Source: Pseudomonas frederiksbergensis (lineage in GTDB: Bacteria > Pseudomonadota > Gammaproteobacteria > Pseudomonadales > Pseudomonadaceae). Taken from it: a stretch of DNA of 64,000 nt. The notes below the pieces were generated by a model that did no database searches, was not told the origin of the DNA, and saw only the letters and a program-made list of their open reading frames with translations. Each line of letters starts with the position of its first letter. The stretch's first letter is position 1. The DNA lies in contig NZ_MOBM01000023.1 in the NCBI RefSeq assembly GCF_003732275.1, positions 1 to 64,000 on the forward strand. The letters run 5' to 3'. A program made the translations under genes and the position numbers. Shown piece by piece: positions 41,703 through 50,342 of this stretch.

Positions 41703-43427
41703 ATGAATAGATCTTCCGCGTTGCTCCTCGCTTTTGTCTTCCTCAGCGGCTGCCAGGCCTTGGCACCCGTTTCGTCGGACGGTACGCCGCCGGTCGAAGA
41801 CAGCACTCCGGCCCCTGAAAAGCCCAAGGTTTACAGCTCGTTCAGTGAAGAAACCGTCTTCAGCCTGTTGAGCGCCGAACTGGCTGGCCAGCGCAATCGT
41901 TACGACATTGCCCTGGACAACTACGTGACCCAGGCCATCAATACCCAGGATCCGGGCATCTCCGAGCGGGCATTTCGCATTGCCGAGTATCTGGGTGCCG
42001 ATCAGGCTGCCCTCGATACCGCACTGGTCTGGGCCAAAAACGCCCCGGACGATCTCGAGGCGCAACGGGCGGCTGCCGTGCAACTTGCCCGCGCCGGGCG
42101 TTACGACGACTCCATGGTCTATATGGAGAAAGTCCTGCAAGGCAAAGGCGACACGCACTTCGACTTCCTCGCCCTGTCCGCGGCCGATACCGACCAGGAC
42201 ACGCGCAACGGTCTGATGAAAGGTTTTGACCGCTTGTTGCAGCGCCATCCGCACAACAACCAGCTGATTTTCGGCAAGGCCTTGCTGATGCAACAGGACG
42301 GCGATGCCAAGGGAGCCCTGACCCTGCTCGAAGACAACCCGCCGGAGGAGGGCGAAATAGCGCCGATCCTGCTGCGCGCGCGCCTCCTGCAAGGCCTCAG
42401 CCGTGGCGATGAAGCCCTGCCGCTGCTGCAAAAAAGCATCAAGAAATACCCGGACGACAAACGCCTGCGCCTGACCTATGCGCGCATGCTGGTTGAGCAG
42501 GACCGCATGGACGACGCCAAGGTCGAATTCTCGAGCCTGGTGCAGCAATACCCCGAAGACGACGAACTGCGTTACTCCCTGGCGCTGGTTTGCCTGGAAG
42601 CCAAGGCGTGGGACGAGGCCAAAGGTTACCTGGAAGATTTGATCGCTCGGGAAAGCCATGTCGACTCGGCACACCTGAACCTGGGGCGCATTGCTGAAGA
42701 GCGTAACGACCCGCAGGGCGCATTGATCGAATACGCCCAGGTCGGGGCGGGCAACGATTACCTGCCGGCGCAATTGCGTCAGGCCGATATTCTGATGGGC
42801 AATGGCAAGACCGCCGAAGCCCAAAGCCGTCTGGCAGCCCAGCGCGGCGAGCAACCCGATTACGCAATCCAGTTGTACCTGATCGAAGCCGAAACCTTGT
42901 CCGCCAACAAACAGGGTGACAAGGCCTGGAAAATCTTGCAGCAAGCCCTGCAGCAATACCCCGACGATCTGAATCTGCTGTATACCCGGGCCATGCTGGC
43001 AGAAAAACGCAATGACCTGGCGCAGATGGAAAAAGATCTGCGACTGATCATCAAGCGTGACCCGAACAATGCAATGGCGTTGAACGCTCTCGGCTACACC
43101 CTGTCCGACCGCACCACACGCTACGCCGAAGCCAAGGCCTTGATCGAGCAGGCGCACCAGCTCAACCCGGAAGACCCGGCCGTCCTCGACAGCCTCGGAT
43201 GGGTCAATTTCCGCCTGGGTAACCTCGATGAAGCCGAGCGGTATTTGCGCCAGGCGCTGGAGCGCTTCCCCGATCAGGAAGTCGCCGCTCACCTGGGCGA
43301 AGTCTTGTGGGCCAACGGCAAACAACGCGAAGCCAAGCAAATCTGGAGCAAGTTCCTCAAGGAACAGCCCGACAGCCCTACCCTGCGCGGCACCATCAAG
43401 CGCCTGACCGGATCAGAGACTCTTTAA
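41703..43427 (+). CDS. Tetratricopeptide repeat lipoprotein
   Basis: A 574-residue lipoprotein with signal peptide MNRSSALLLAFVFLSGC (lipobox LSGC), so it is anchored in the envelope. The mature part is a superhelix of TPR units (for example NAMALNALGYTLSDRTTRYAEAKALIEQAHQLNPEDPAVLDSLGW), giving a scaffold for protein assembly. It precedes lolB by 4 bp and sits at the PA4667 position from memory. Upstream in-frame ATGs at 41664 and 41451 do not give signal peptides, so 41703 is the likely start. Confidence 0.85.
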   Translation: MNRSSALLLAFVFLSGCQALAPVSSDGTPPVEDSTPAPEKPKVYSSFSEETVFSLLSAELAGQRNRYDIALDNYVTQAINTQDPGISERAFRIAEYLGADQAALDTALVWAKNAPDDLEAQRAAAVQLARAGRYDDSMVYMEKVLQGKGDTHFDFLALSAADTDQDTRNGLMKGFDRLLQRHPHNNQLIFGKALLMQQDGDAKGALTLLEDNPPEEGEIAPILLRARLLQGLSRGDEALPLLQKSIKKYPDDKRLRLTYARMLVEQDRMDDAKVEFSSLVQQYPEDDELRYSLALVCLEAKAWDEAKGYLEDLIARESHVDSAHLNLGRIAEERNDPQGALIEYAQVGAGNDYLPAQLRQADILMGNGKTAEAQSRLAAQRGEQPDYAIQLYLIEAETLSANKQGDKAWKILQQALQQYPDDLNLLYTRAMLAEKRNDLAQMEKDLRLIIKRDPNNAMALNALGYTLSDRTTRYAEAKALIEQAHQLNPEDPAVLDSLGWVNFRLGNLDEAERYLRQALERFPDQEVAAHLGEVLWANGKQREAKQIWSKFLKEQPDSPTLRGTIKRLTGSETL

Positions 43428-43431
43428 GATT

Positions 43432-44049
43432 ATGTTTTTGCGCCACATCATTGTTTTCAGCTTCATCGCCCTGCTCGCCGGTTGCGCGGGCTTCGGCGCC
43501 CGCGAATCGGTCCAGGGTCAAGGCAACCCGGCCCAATGGCGCGAGCACAAACAGCAACTGACCAGCCTCGACGGCTGGCAGATCAACGGCAAAATCGGCA
43601 TCCGCGCGCCAAAAGATTCGGGTAGCGGCACGTTGTTCTGGCTGCAACGCCAGGATTACTACGACATCCGCCTTTCCGGCCCGCTGGGTCGTGGCGCGGC
43701 CCGCTTGACCGGTCGCCCGGGCAAAGTCTCTCTGGAAGTGGCTAATCAGGGCCGCTATGACGCGCAGACTCCGGAAGTCCTGGTTGAAGAACAACTGGGC
43801 TGGAAATTGCCCGTATCCCATCTGGCATGGTGGGTTCGCGGGCTCCCGGCCCCGGACAGCAAAAGTCGCCTGACCCTCGATGTCGATAGCCGCCTGGCCA
43901 ATCTCGAACAGGATGGCTGGCAGGTCGAGTACCTCAGTTATGCCGAGCAAAACGGCTACTGGCTGCCCGAGCGGATCAAACTGCACGGCACCGACCTTGA
44001 TGTCACGCTGGTGATCAAGGAATGGCAACCACGCAAACTGGGGCAATGA
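43432..44049 (+). CDS. lolB: Outer-membrane lipoprotein receptor LolB
   Basis: A 205-residue lipoprotein with signal MFLRHIIVFSFIALLAGC (lipobox LAGC). It receives lipoproteins from LolA and inserts them into the outer membrane. The mature part (INGKIGIRAPKDSGSGTLFWLQRQDYYDIRLSGPLG) is the LolB half-barrel. The stop overlaps the ispE start, and it forms an operon with the TPR gene and ispE. Confidence 0.92.
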   Translation: MFLRHIIVFSFIALLAGCAGFGARESVQGQGNPAQWREHKQQLTSLDGWQINGKIGIRAPKDSGSGTLFWLQRQDYYDIRLSGPLGRGAARLTGRPGKVSLEVANQGRYDAQTPEVLVEEQLGWKLPVSHLAWWVRGLPAPDSKSRLTLDVDSRLANLEQDGWQVEYLSYAEQNGYWLPERIKLHGTDLDVTLVIKEWQPRKLGQ

Positions 44050-44903
44050 ACATGACAGCGCCACGCCTGACATTGCCCTCGCCTGCCAAGCTCAACCTGA
44101 TGCTGCACATCCTCGGTCGCCGTGAAGACGGTTACCACGAATTGCAGACGATTTTTCAGTTCCTCGATTACGGCGATGAAATCACCTTCGCCGTTCGCGA
44201 CGATGGCGTGATTCGGTTGCACACCGAATTCGCCGATGTCCCTCACGACAGCAACCTGATCGTCAAAGCCGCAAAAAAACTTCAGGAACAATCCGGTTGT
44301 TCGCTGGGTATCGACATCTGGATCGAAAAAATCCTGCCCATGGGCGGTGGAATCGGTGGCGGCAGTTCGAATGCGGCGACCACATTGCTGGGCCTCAATC
44401 ATCTTTGGCAACTGGGTTGGGATGAGGATCGGCTGGCTGCACTGGGCCTTACGCTTGGCGCCGACGTCCCGGTTTTCGTGCGTGGCCACGCGGCTTTTGC
44501 CGAGGGCGTGGGGGAGAAACTCACCCCTGTAGAGCCCGAAGAACCGTGGTATCTCGTGCTGGTGCCGCAAGTATCTGTAAGTACAGCAGAAATTTTTTCA
44601 GATCCACTGTTGACACGTAACACTCCTCCCATTAAAGTGCGCCCCGTTCCCAAGGGAAACAGTCGAAATGACTGCTTGCCGGTGGTAGCAAGGCGTTATC
44701 CAGATGTACGTAACGCATTGAATTTGTTAGGTAAATTTACCGAAGCAAAACTCACCGGAACTGGAAGTTGTGTGTTTGGGGGCTTCCCAAGCAAAGCTGA
44801 AGCTGATAAAGTCTCGGCCCTTCTGACAGAGACCCTTACAGGGTTTGTAGCAAAAGGAAGCAACATTTCGATGTTGCATCGCAAGCTGCAAAGTCTGCTC
44901 TAA
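44046..44903 (+). CDS. ispE: 4-diphosphocytidyl-2-C-methyl-D-erythritol kinase
   Basis: A 285-residue GHMP kinase of the MEP isoprenoid pathway. Signatures: LTLPSPAKLNLMLHILGRREDGYHEL at the N-terminus and the ATP-binding PMGGGIGGGSSNAATTL. The ATG at 44046 overlaps the lolB stop (ATGA); the ATG at 44052 is an alternative. The last third (from about 44575) is far more AT-rich than the rest, with a promoter-like element at 44610-44638, unlike its 5' part and neighbours. Confidence 0.93.
   Translation: MNMTAPRLTLPSPAKLNLMLHILGRREDGYHELQTIFQFLDYGDEITFAVRDDGVIRLHTEFADVPHDSNLIVKAAKKLQEQSGCSLGIDIWIEKILPMGGGIGGGSSNAATTLLGLNHLWQLGWDEDRLAALGLTLGADVPVFVRGHAAFAEGVGEKLTPVEPEEPWYLVLVPQVSVSTAEIFSDPLLTRNTPPIKVRPVPKGNSRNDCLPVVARRYPDVRNALNLLGKFTEAKLTGTGSCVFGGFPSKAEADKVSALLTETLTGFVAKGSNISMLHRKLQSLL
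44610..44638 (+). promoter_or_regulatory. Sigma70-like promoter inside ispE
   Basis: TTGACA (44610-44615), 17-bp spacer, TAAAGT (44633-44638). It could drive tRNA-Gln and prs from within ispE. Confidence 0.55.
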
Positions 44904-44940
44904 AAGGAATCGAGTACTGGGTACTCGTTGCAACAGATAC

Positions 44941-45015
44941 AGGGGCGTCGCCAAGCGGTAAGGCAGCAGGTTTTGATCCTGCCATGCGTTGGTTCGAATC
45001 CAGCCGCCCCTGCCA
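44941..45015 (+). tRNA. tRNA-Gln (TTG anticodon)
   Basis: A 75-nt cloverleaf with acceptor AGGGGCG / CGCCCCT, anticodon stem GCAGG / CCTGC enclosing the loop TTTTGAT (anticodon TTG), T-loop GGTTCGAATCC and an encoded CCA end at 45013-45015. It sits between ispE and prs, probably on the same transcript. Confidence 0.97.
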
Positions 45016-45061
45016 TTTTCCTATACTCATCCAGGTTACCCTCAGCCTTCAGGTACTGCGC

Positions 45062-46003
45062 GTGTCCAAGATGATGGTCTTTACGGGGAACGCTAACCCC
45101 GATCTGGCTCGGCGTGTTGTACGTCAGCTGCATATCCCTCTCGGTGACATCTCTGTCGGTAAGTTCTCCGACGGCGAAATTACTGCCGAGATCAATGAAA
45201 ACGTTCGCGGTAAAGACGTTTTCATTATTCAGCCGACTTGCGCTCCGACCAACGATAACCTGATGGAACTGGTTGTGATGGCTGATGCCTTCCGCCGCTC
45301 CTCGGCTACTCGTATCACTGCTGTTATTCCTTACTTTGGTTATGCCCGTCAGGATCGCCGTCCGCGTTCCGCACGTGTGGCTATCAGCGCGAAAGTCGTT
45401 GCTGACATGCTTACCGTAGTCGGCATCGACCGTGTCCTCACGGTTGATCTGCATGCTGACCAGATTCAGGGCTTCTTCGATATTCCGGTAGATAACATCT
45501 ACGGCTCCCCGGTACTGGTGGATGACATTGAAGATCAGCGCTTCGAAAACCTGATGATCGTGTCTCCGGACATTGGCGGCGTCGTGCGTGCACGGGCTGT
45601 TGCCAAATCCCTGGGCGTGGATCTCGGGATCATCGACAAACGCCGTGAGAAAGCCAATCACTCTGAAGTGATGCATATCATCGGTGATGTCGAAGGGCGT
45701 ACCTGTATTCTGGTCGATGACATGGTCGATACCGCCGGCACTCTGTGCCACGCGGCCAAGGCCCTGAAAGAGCATGGCGCTGCCAAGGTTTTCGCCTACT
45801 GCACGCACCCTGTGCTGTCGGGTCGGGCGATCGAAAACATTGAAAATTCCGTGCTGGACGAGCTGGTGGTGACCAACACCATCCCGCTGTCCGCTGCAGC
45901 ACAAGCCTGTGCGCGTATCCGTCAACTGGATATCGCACCGGTAGTTGCCGAGGCGGTCCGCCGCATCAGCAATGAAGAATCGATCAGCGCGATGTTCCGT
46001 TAA
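45062..46003 (+). CDS. prs: Ribose-phosphate pyrophosphokinase
   Basis: A 313-residue PRPP synthetase, supplying PRPP for nucleotides, histidine, tryptophan and NAD. The PRPP loop is VDDMVDTAGTL, and VLTVDLHADQIQGFFDIPVDNI is the catalytic flexible region. The GTG start at 45062 (V/M-S-K-M-M-V-F-T-G-N-A) matches the family, with CAGG upstream. It is followed by a strong terminator. Codons are host-like but less extreme in GC than other genes, as expected for a highly expressed gene. Confidence 0.97.
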   Translation: MSKMMVFTGNANPDLARRVVRQLHIPLGDISVGKFSDGEITAEINENVRGKDVFIIQPTCAPTNDNLMELVVMADAFRRSSATRITAVIPYFGYARQDRRPRSARVAISAKVVADMLTVVGIDRVLTVDLHADQIQGFFDIPVDNIYGSPVLVDDIEDQRFENLMIVSPDIGGVVRARAVAKSLGVDLGIIDKRREKANHSEVMHIIGDVEGRTCILVDDMVDTAGTLCHAAKALKEHGAAKVFAYCTHPVLSGRAIENIENSVLDELVVTNTIPLSAAAQACARIRQLDIAPVVAEAVRRISNEESISAMFR

Positions 46004-46042
46004 GGGCCCTGCCCTTCTCATTACATCTCGTTGACGAAAAGC

Positions 46043-46080
46043 GCCCCGCCCCGGCATTCCTGTCGGGGCGGGGCTTTTTT
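46043..46080 (+). terminator. Rho-independent terminator of prs
   Basis: 11-bp stem GCCCCGCCCCG / CGGGGCGGGGC with a 10-nt loop, then TTTTTT. Confidence 0.95.
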
Positions 46081-46146
46081 GCCCATATCGCCTTTAAGCG
46101 CTGGTCGCAAACGCTGGGGCGAATGTGGTTATTTTGGAGATACAAC

Positions 46147-46749
46147 ATGAACGATTTTACTCTGAATGCTGAAGTGCGTTCCGACCTGGGGAAAGGTGCG
46201 AGCCGCCGCCTGCGTCGTCTCGCAAGCCTGGTTCCAGCTGTAGTTTACGGTGGCGACAAAGCCCCTGAATCCATCAGCATGCTGGCTAAAGAAGTTGCCA
46301 AACTGCTCGAAAACGAAGCGGCTTACAGCCACATCATCGAGCTGAACGTTGGCGGCACCAAGCAAAACGTAATCATCAAAGCTCTGCAGCGTCACCCGGC
46401 CAAAGGCCACGTGATGCACGCTGACTTCGTACGCGTAGTAGCTGGCCAGAAACTGACCGCTATCGTACCTGTACACTTCGTTGGCGAAGCTGCTCCGATC
46501 AAGAAAGGCGGCGAAATTTCGCACGTTGTTTCTGAAATCGAAGTTTCGTGCCTGCCGAAAGACCTGCCTGAATTCATCGAAGTTGACCTGGCTGATGCCG
46601 AAGTCGGCGCGATCATTCACCTGTCTGACCTCAAAGCCCCTAAAGGCGTTGAGTTTGTTGCTCTGGCTCACGGTAACGACCTGGCTGTTGCCAACGTTCA
46701 CGCTCCACGTGTTGCTCCAGAAGCTACTGAAGAAGGCGCTGCAGAGTAA
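46147..46749 (+). CDS. rplY: 50S ribosomal protein L25/general stress protein Ctc
   Basis: A 200-residue L25 of the long (Ctc) type. The N-terminal 5S rRNA-binding L25 domain (MNDFTLNAEVRSDLGKGASRRLRR) is followed by a C-terminal TL5-like domain. TTTGGAG lies 5-11 nt before the ATG at 46147. It is followed by pth as in other pseudomonads. Confidence 0.94.
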   Translation: MNDFTLNAEVRSDLGKGASRRLRRLASLVPAVVYGGDKAPESISMLAKEVAKLLENEAAYSHIIELNVGGTKQNVIIKALQRHPAKGHVMHADFVRVVAGQKLTAIVPVHFVGEAAPIKKGGEISHVVSEIEVSCLPKDLPEFIEVDLADAEVGAIIHLSDLKAPKGVEFVALAHGNDLAVANVHAPRVAPEATEEGAAE

Positions 46750-46918
46750 TTTCACTCTGTACGTCGGAGTGACCGGAAACATCGCGGACTAGAGCGTAGC
46801 GAGAAAGCGGGCGAGAACGCGGAGTTTACATAATGGTAAATGAGCACTTGTCGTCCACTTTCGCCGCACTCCCTGATGGCGGTGATGTTATCCACCACTT
46901 CAAGGAAGGGCCCCTATC

Positions 46919-47503
46919 GTGACTGCCATCAAACTGATCGTTGGCCTGGGAAATCCAGGCGCTGAATACGAACAGACCCGGCATAACGCAGGGGCCCTTT
47001 TTGTTGAGCGCATCGCGCACGCGCAGGGTGTCAACCTTGTGGCCGATCGCAAATATTTCGGCCTGACCGGGCGCTATTCGCATCAGGGTCAGGATGTTCG
47101 TCTGCTGATTCCCACCACCTACATGAACCGCAGCGGCCAGGCCGTCGCGGCACTTGCCGGCTTCTTCCGCATCAAGCCTGAAGAAATCCTGGTGGCGCAT
47201 GACGAACTCGACCTGCCTCCGGGCGTTGCCAAGCTCAAACAGGGCGGCGGTCATGGCGGTCACAACGGGTTGCGCGACATCATCGCGCAACTGGGCAATC
47301 AGAATACCTTTCACCGCTTGCGGCTTGGCATTGGCCACCCGGGCGTTGCCAGTATGGTTTCAAATTTCGTCCTGGGTCGTGCGCCACGCGCCGAACAGGA
47401 AAAACTCGATGCCAGCATCGACTTTGCCCTCGGCGTGCTGCCGGATATCCTCGCCGGTGAATGGAACCGCGCGATGAAAAACCTGCACAGCCAGAAGGCC
47501 TGA
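46919..47503 (+). CDS. pth: Peptidyl-tRNA hydrolase
   Basis: A 194-residue enzyme releasing peptide from prematurely dropped peptidyl-tRNA. Motifs LIVGLGNPGAEYEQTRHNAG (catalytic His), YMNRSGQAV and GGHGGHNGLRDI are all present. The GTG start at 46919 is preceded by AAGGAAGGG. Confidence 0.96.
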   Translation: MTAIKLIVGLGNPGAEYEQTRHNAGALFVERIAHAQGVNLVADRKYFGLTGRYSHQGQDVRLLIPTTYMNRSGQAVAALAGFFRIKPEEILVAHDELDLPPGVAKLKQGGGHGGHNGLRDIIAQLGNQNTFHRLRLGIGHPGVASMVSNFVLGRAPRAEQEKLDASIDFALGVLPDILAGEWNRAMKNLHSQKA

Positions 47504-47526
47504 CTCTAACTCCTCGGGGAAATACC

Positions 47527-48627
47527 ATGGGATTCAATTGCGGCATCGTCGGCCTGCCTAACGTCGGCAAGTCCACCCTGTTCAACGCCCTGACCAAATC
47601 CGGGATCGCGGCCGAGAACTTCCCCTTCTGCACCATCGAGCCGAATACCGGTATCGTGCCGATGCCGGATCCGCGTCTGGAAGCCCTGGCGGCCATCGTC
47701 AATCCAAAGCGCATCCTGCCGACCACCATGGAATTCGTCGACATCGCCGGCCTGGTTGCCGGTGCCTCGAAAGGTGAAGGCCTGGGCAACAAATTCCTCG
47801 CCAACATCCGCGAGACCGATGCCATCGCCCACGTGGTCCGCTGCTTTGAAGACGAGAACGTGATTCACGTCTCCAACAGCGTCGACCCGAAACGCGACAT
47901 CGAGATCATCGACCTGGAACTGATCTTCGCCGACCTCGACAGCTGCGAGAAGCAACTGCAGAAAGTTGCCCGCAACGCCAAGGGTGGTGACAAGGATGCC
48001 GTGGTCCAGAAAGGCCTGCTGGAACAACTGATCGCTCACTTCACCCTCGGCAAGCCAGCGCGCACGCTGATGAAGAACATGGGCGCCGACGACAAAGCGG
48101 TGATTCGTGGCTTCCATCTGCTGACCACCAAGCCGGTCATGTACATCGCCAACGTCGCTGAAGACGGTTTCGAGAACAACCCGCTGCTGGACATCGTCAA
48201 AGCCATCGCCGAAGAAGAAGGCGCCATGGTGGTTCCGGTCTGCAACAAGATCGAAGCCGAAATCGCCGAACTGGAAGACGGTGAAGAGAAAGACATGTTC
48301 CTCGAAGCCTTAGGGCTAGAAGAACCTGGCCTGAACCGCGTGATCCGCGCTGGCTACGAAATGCTGCACCTGCAGACCTACTTCACCGCCGGTGTCGAAG
48401 AAGTCCGCGCCTGGACCGTCCGCGTCGGTGCCACCGCGCCACAAGCCGCCGGCGTGATCCACACCGACTTCGAAAAAGGCTTCATCCGCGCCGAAGTCAT
48501 CGCTTACGACGATTTCATTCAGTACAAAGGCGAAGCCGGCACCAAAGAAGCCGGTAAATGGCGCCTGGAAGGCAAGGACTACATCGTTAAAGACGGCGAC
48601 GTGATGCACTTCCGTTTCAACGTCTAA
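47527..48627 (+). CDS. ychF: Redox-regulated ATPase/GTPase YchF
   Basis: A 366-residue Obg-family P-loop NTPase that hydrolyses ATP. G1 is GLPNVGKST; G3 DIAGLV and the NKIEAEI region follow; and the C-terminal TGS domain is MLHLQTYFTAGVEEVRAWTV. The start at 47527 (MGFNCGIVGLPNVGK) is standard; GGGG lies upstream. It follows pth by 23 bp, and a terminator follows. Confidence 0.95.
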   Translation: MGFNCGIVGLPNVGKSTLFNALTKSGIAAENFPFCTIEPNTGIVPMPDPRLEALAAIVNPKRILPTTMEFVDIAGLVAGASKGEGLGNKFLANIRETDAIAHVVRCFEDENVIHVSNSVDPKRDIEIIDLELIFADLDSCEKQLQKVARNAKGGDKDAVVQKGLLEQLIAHFTLGKPARTLMKNMGADDKAVIRGFHLLTTKPVMYIANVAEDGFENNPLLDIVKAIAEEEGAMVVPVCNKIEAEIAELEDGEEKDMFLEALGLEEPGLNRVIRAGYEMLHLQTYFTAGVEEVRAWTVRVGATAPQAAGVIHTDFEKGFIRAEVIAYDDFIQYKGEAGTKEAGKWRLEGKDYIVKDGDVMHFRFNV

Positions 48628-48663
48628 CGGTGACCGTGGATTTACACGGACCTCGGTAAACTC

Positions 48664-48701
48664 AAAATCCCCGTAATCACTTGCTGATACGGGGATTTTT
48701 T
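48664..48701 (+). terminator. Rho-independent terminator of ychF
   Basis: Stem AAAATCCCCGT / ACGGGGATTTT with a 14-nt loop, followed by T residues. Confidence 0.93.
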
Positions 48702-48786
48702 GCGTCTTGGGATCTCCCCTCATCGTTACTACCGACCCTGGACAGTGCCCGATTATTGGTTAAACGCAAGAAAACTCGAGGTACAG

Positions 48787-48811
48787 ATCTGCGCTAAAAA
48801 GCAACGCAGAT
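48787..48811. promoter_or_regulatory. Palindrome ATCTGCG-N11-CGCAGAT
   Basis: Perfect 7-bp inverted repeat with an 11-nt AT-rich spacer, 154 bp before the MFS start. A regulator operator or a structured 5' leader is possible. Confidence 0.4.
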
Positions 48812-48964
48812 GCATTGTCTGGTTGTCCTGGCCGGTAATTGGATGGACCATTGCCGACTTATATACCTGACGGCATTGTTTGAACGACATGGCCTGTTTT
48901 AGGGTTTGGTTTCGAATGCTGTTTCAGTCGCGAATGTTCATGAATACCTGCTTAGAGTCCCTTT

Positions 48965-50278
48965 ATGACTGCCCATATTTATCCACAACCCGGTCGCTTT
49001 TCCCGGTCTGACTACAAGACCCTGGGTCTGGCGGCGCTGGGTGGCGCACTGGAAATCTACGACTTCATCATCTTTGTTTTCTTCGCCCTGACTCTCAGCC
49101 AGTTGTTCTTTCCGCCAGAGATGCCTGAGTGGCTGCGTTTGCTGCAAAGCTTCGGGATTTTCGTCACCGGCTATCTGGCACGCCCGCTGGGCGGAATCCT
49201 GATGGCGCACTTCGCTGATCGAGTGGGGCGCAAGCGGGTGTTCAGTCTGAGCATTCTGATGATGGCCTTGCCCTGCCTGCTGATCGGGATCATGCCGACC
49301 TATGAACAGATCGGTTACTGGGCCCCCTTGATCCTGCTGCTGTTGCGGGTGCTGCAAGGTGCCGCGGTGGGTGGCGAAGTGCCGAGCGCCTGGGTGTTCG
49401 TGGCCGAGCATGCCCCGGTCGGGCATCGTGGCTATGCCCTGGGTGTATTGCAGGCAGGATTGACGTTCGGCTATTTGCTGGGGGCACTGACCGCGACTCT
49501 CCTGGCGCGGATCTATAGCCCCGCCGAGATCCTCGACTTCGCCTGGCGTTTCCCCTTCCTGCTCGGCGGTGTCTTCGGAGTGATTGGGGTCTGGCTACGG
49601 CGCTGGCTGAGCGAAACGCCGGTGTTCATGGCCTTGCAGGCGCGACGTGAAATGGATGCGGAGCTGCCATTGCGAACGGTATTGCGCGATCACCGCAAGT
49701 CCATCATGCCTGCGATGCTTTTGACCTGTGTGCTGACGTCGGCGGTTGTGGTGCTGGTGGTGATTACCCCGACCGTCATGCAGAAAAGCTTCGGCATGAG
49801 TGCCAGCCATACGTTCGCGCTGAGCAGCCTGGGCATTGTGTTCCTGAATATTGGCTGTGTGCTGGCGGGATTACTGGTTGACCGGATCGGCGCCTGGCGC
49901 GCGGTGCTGGTTTATAGCCTGCTGCTGCCAGTAGGGACGGCGGCGCTTTACGCCAGCCTGATCAGTGGCGGCTACTGGATCAGCGTGACCTACGCTGTGG
50001 CCGGCCTGACCTGCGGCGTGGTGGGCGCGGTGCCCTCGGTAATGGTGGGGTTGTTTCCGGCTCGGATCCGGGTGTCCGGCATCTCCTTTACCTACAATAT
50101 TGCCTACGCACTCTGGGCCAGTACCACGCCGCTGCTGCTGATCGGGCTGATGCCGTGGAGCCCTTGGGTCTGCGTAGGCTATTGCGTAATCATGGGTACC
50201 GTTGGGGCCCTCATGGCATGGTTCTACGGTTTTCGCTCATCGTCCTCGGCTGACGTTTCGGTGACTACGGGCGCCTGA
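48965..50278 (+). CDS. MHS-type MFS transporter
   Basis: A 437-residue major facilitator with 12 segments. The loop-2/3 motif is HFADRVGRKRVF (GxxxDRxGRR type), and the N-terminal block TLGLAALGGALEIYDFIIF matches the metabolite:H+ symporter (ShiA/ProP-like) branch. It is the first gene of an apparent operon with an amidase (64 bp downstream) and an OprD porin, suggesting uptake of an amide or a modified amino acid. The substrate is not known. Confidence 0.88.
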   Translation: MTAHIYPQPGRFSRSDYKTLGLAALGGALEIYDFIIFVFFALTLSQLFFPPEMPEWLRLLQSFGIFVTGYLARPLGGILMAHFADRVGRKRVFSLSILMMALPCLLIGIMPTYEQIGYWAPLILLLLRVLQGAAVGGEVPSAWVFVAEHAPVGHRGYALGVLQAGLTFGYLLGALTATLLARIYSPAEILDFAWRFPFLLGGVFGVIGVWLRRWLSETPVFMALQARREMDAELPLRTVLRDHRKSIMPAMLLTCVLTSAVVVLVVITPTVMQKSFGMSASHTFALSSLGIVFLNIGCVLAGLLVDRIGAWRAVLVYSLLLPVGTAALYASLISGGYWISVTYAVAGLTCGVVGAVPSVMVGLFPARIRVSGISFTYNIAYALWASTTPLLLIGLMPWSPWVCVGYCVIMGTVGALMAWFYGFRSSSSADVSVTTGA

Positions 50279-50342
50279 GCCTGGCCCTTTCGCGCCGCTG
50301 GTCGCGGCGCTTGCCCCTGAATATCAAAGGACGGCTATCGGC

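Larger units (their letters stand above)
48628..48964 (+). other. 337-bp intergenic region before the MFS-amidase-OprD operon
   Basis: It holds the ychF terminator and an AT-rich stretch with a palindrome at 48787-48811. No gene is seen. It should carry the promoter of the accessory operon; the palindrome could be its operator, but no regulator gene is present nearby. Confidence 0.5.

Noticed and set aside
41505..43340. 611-residue minus-strand open frame
   Set aside because: Antisense to the TPR lipoprotein, which has a signal peptide, lipobox and repeats.
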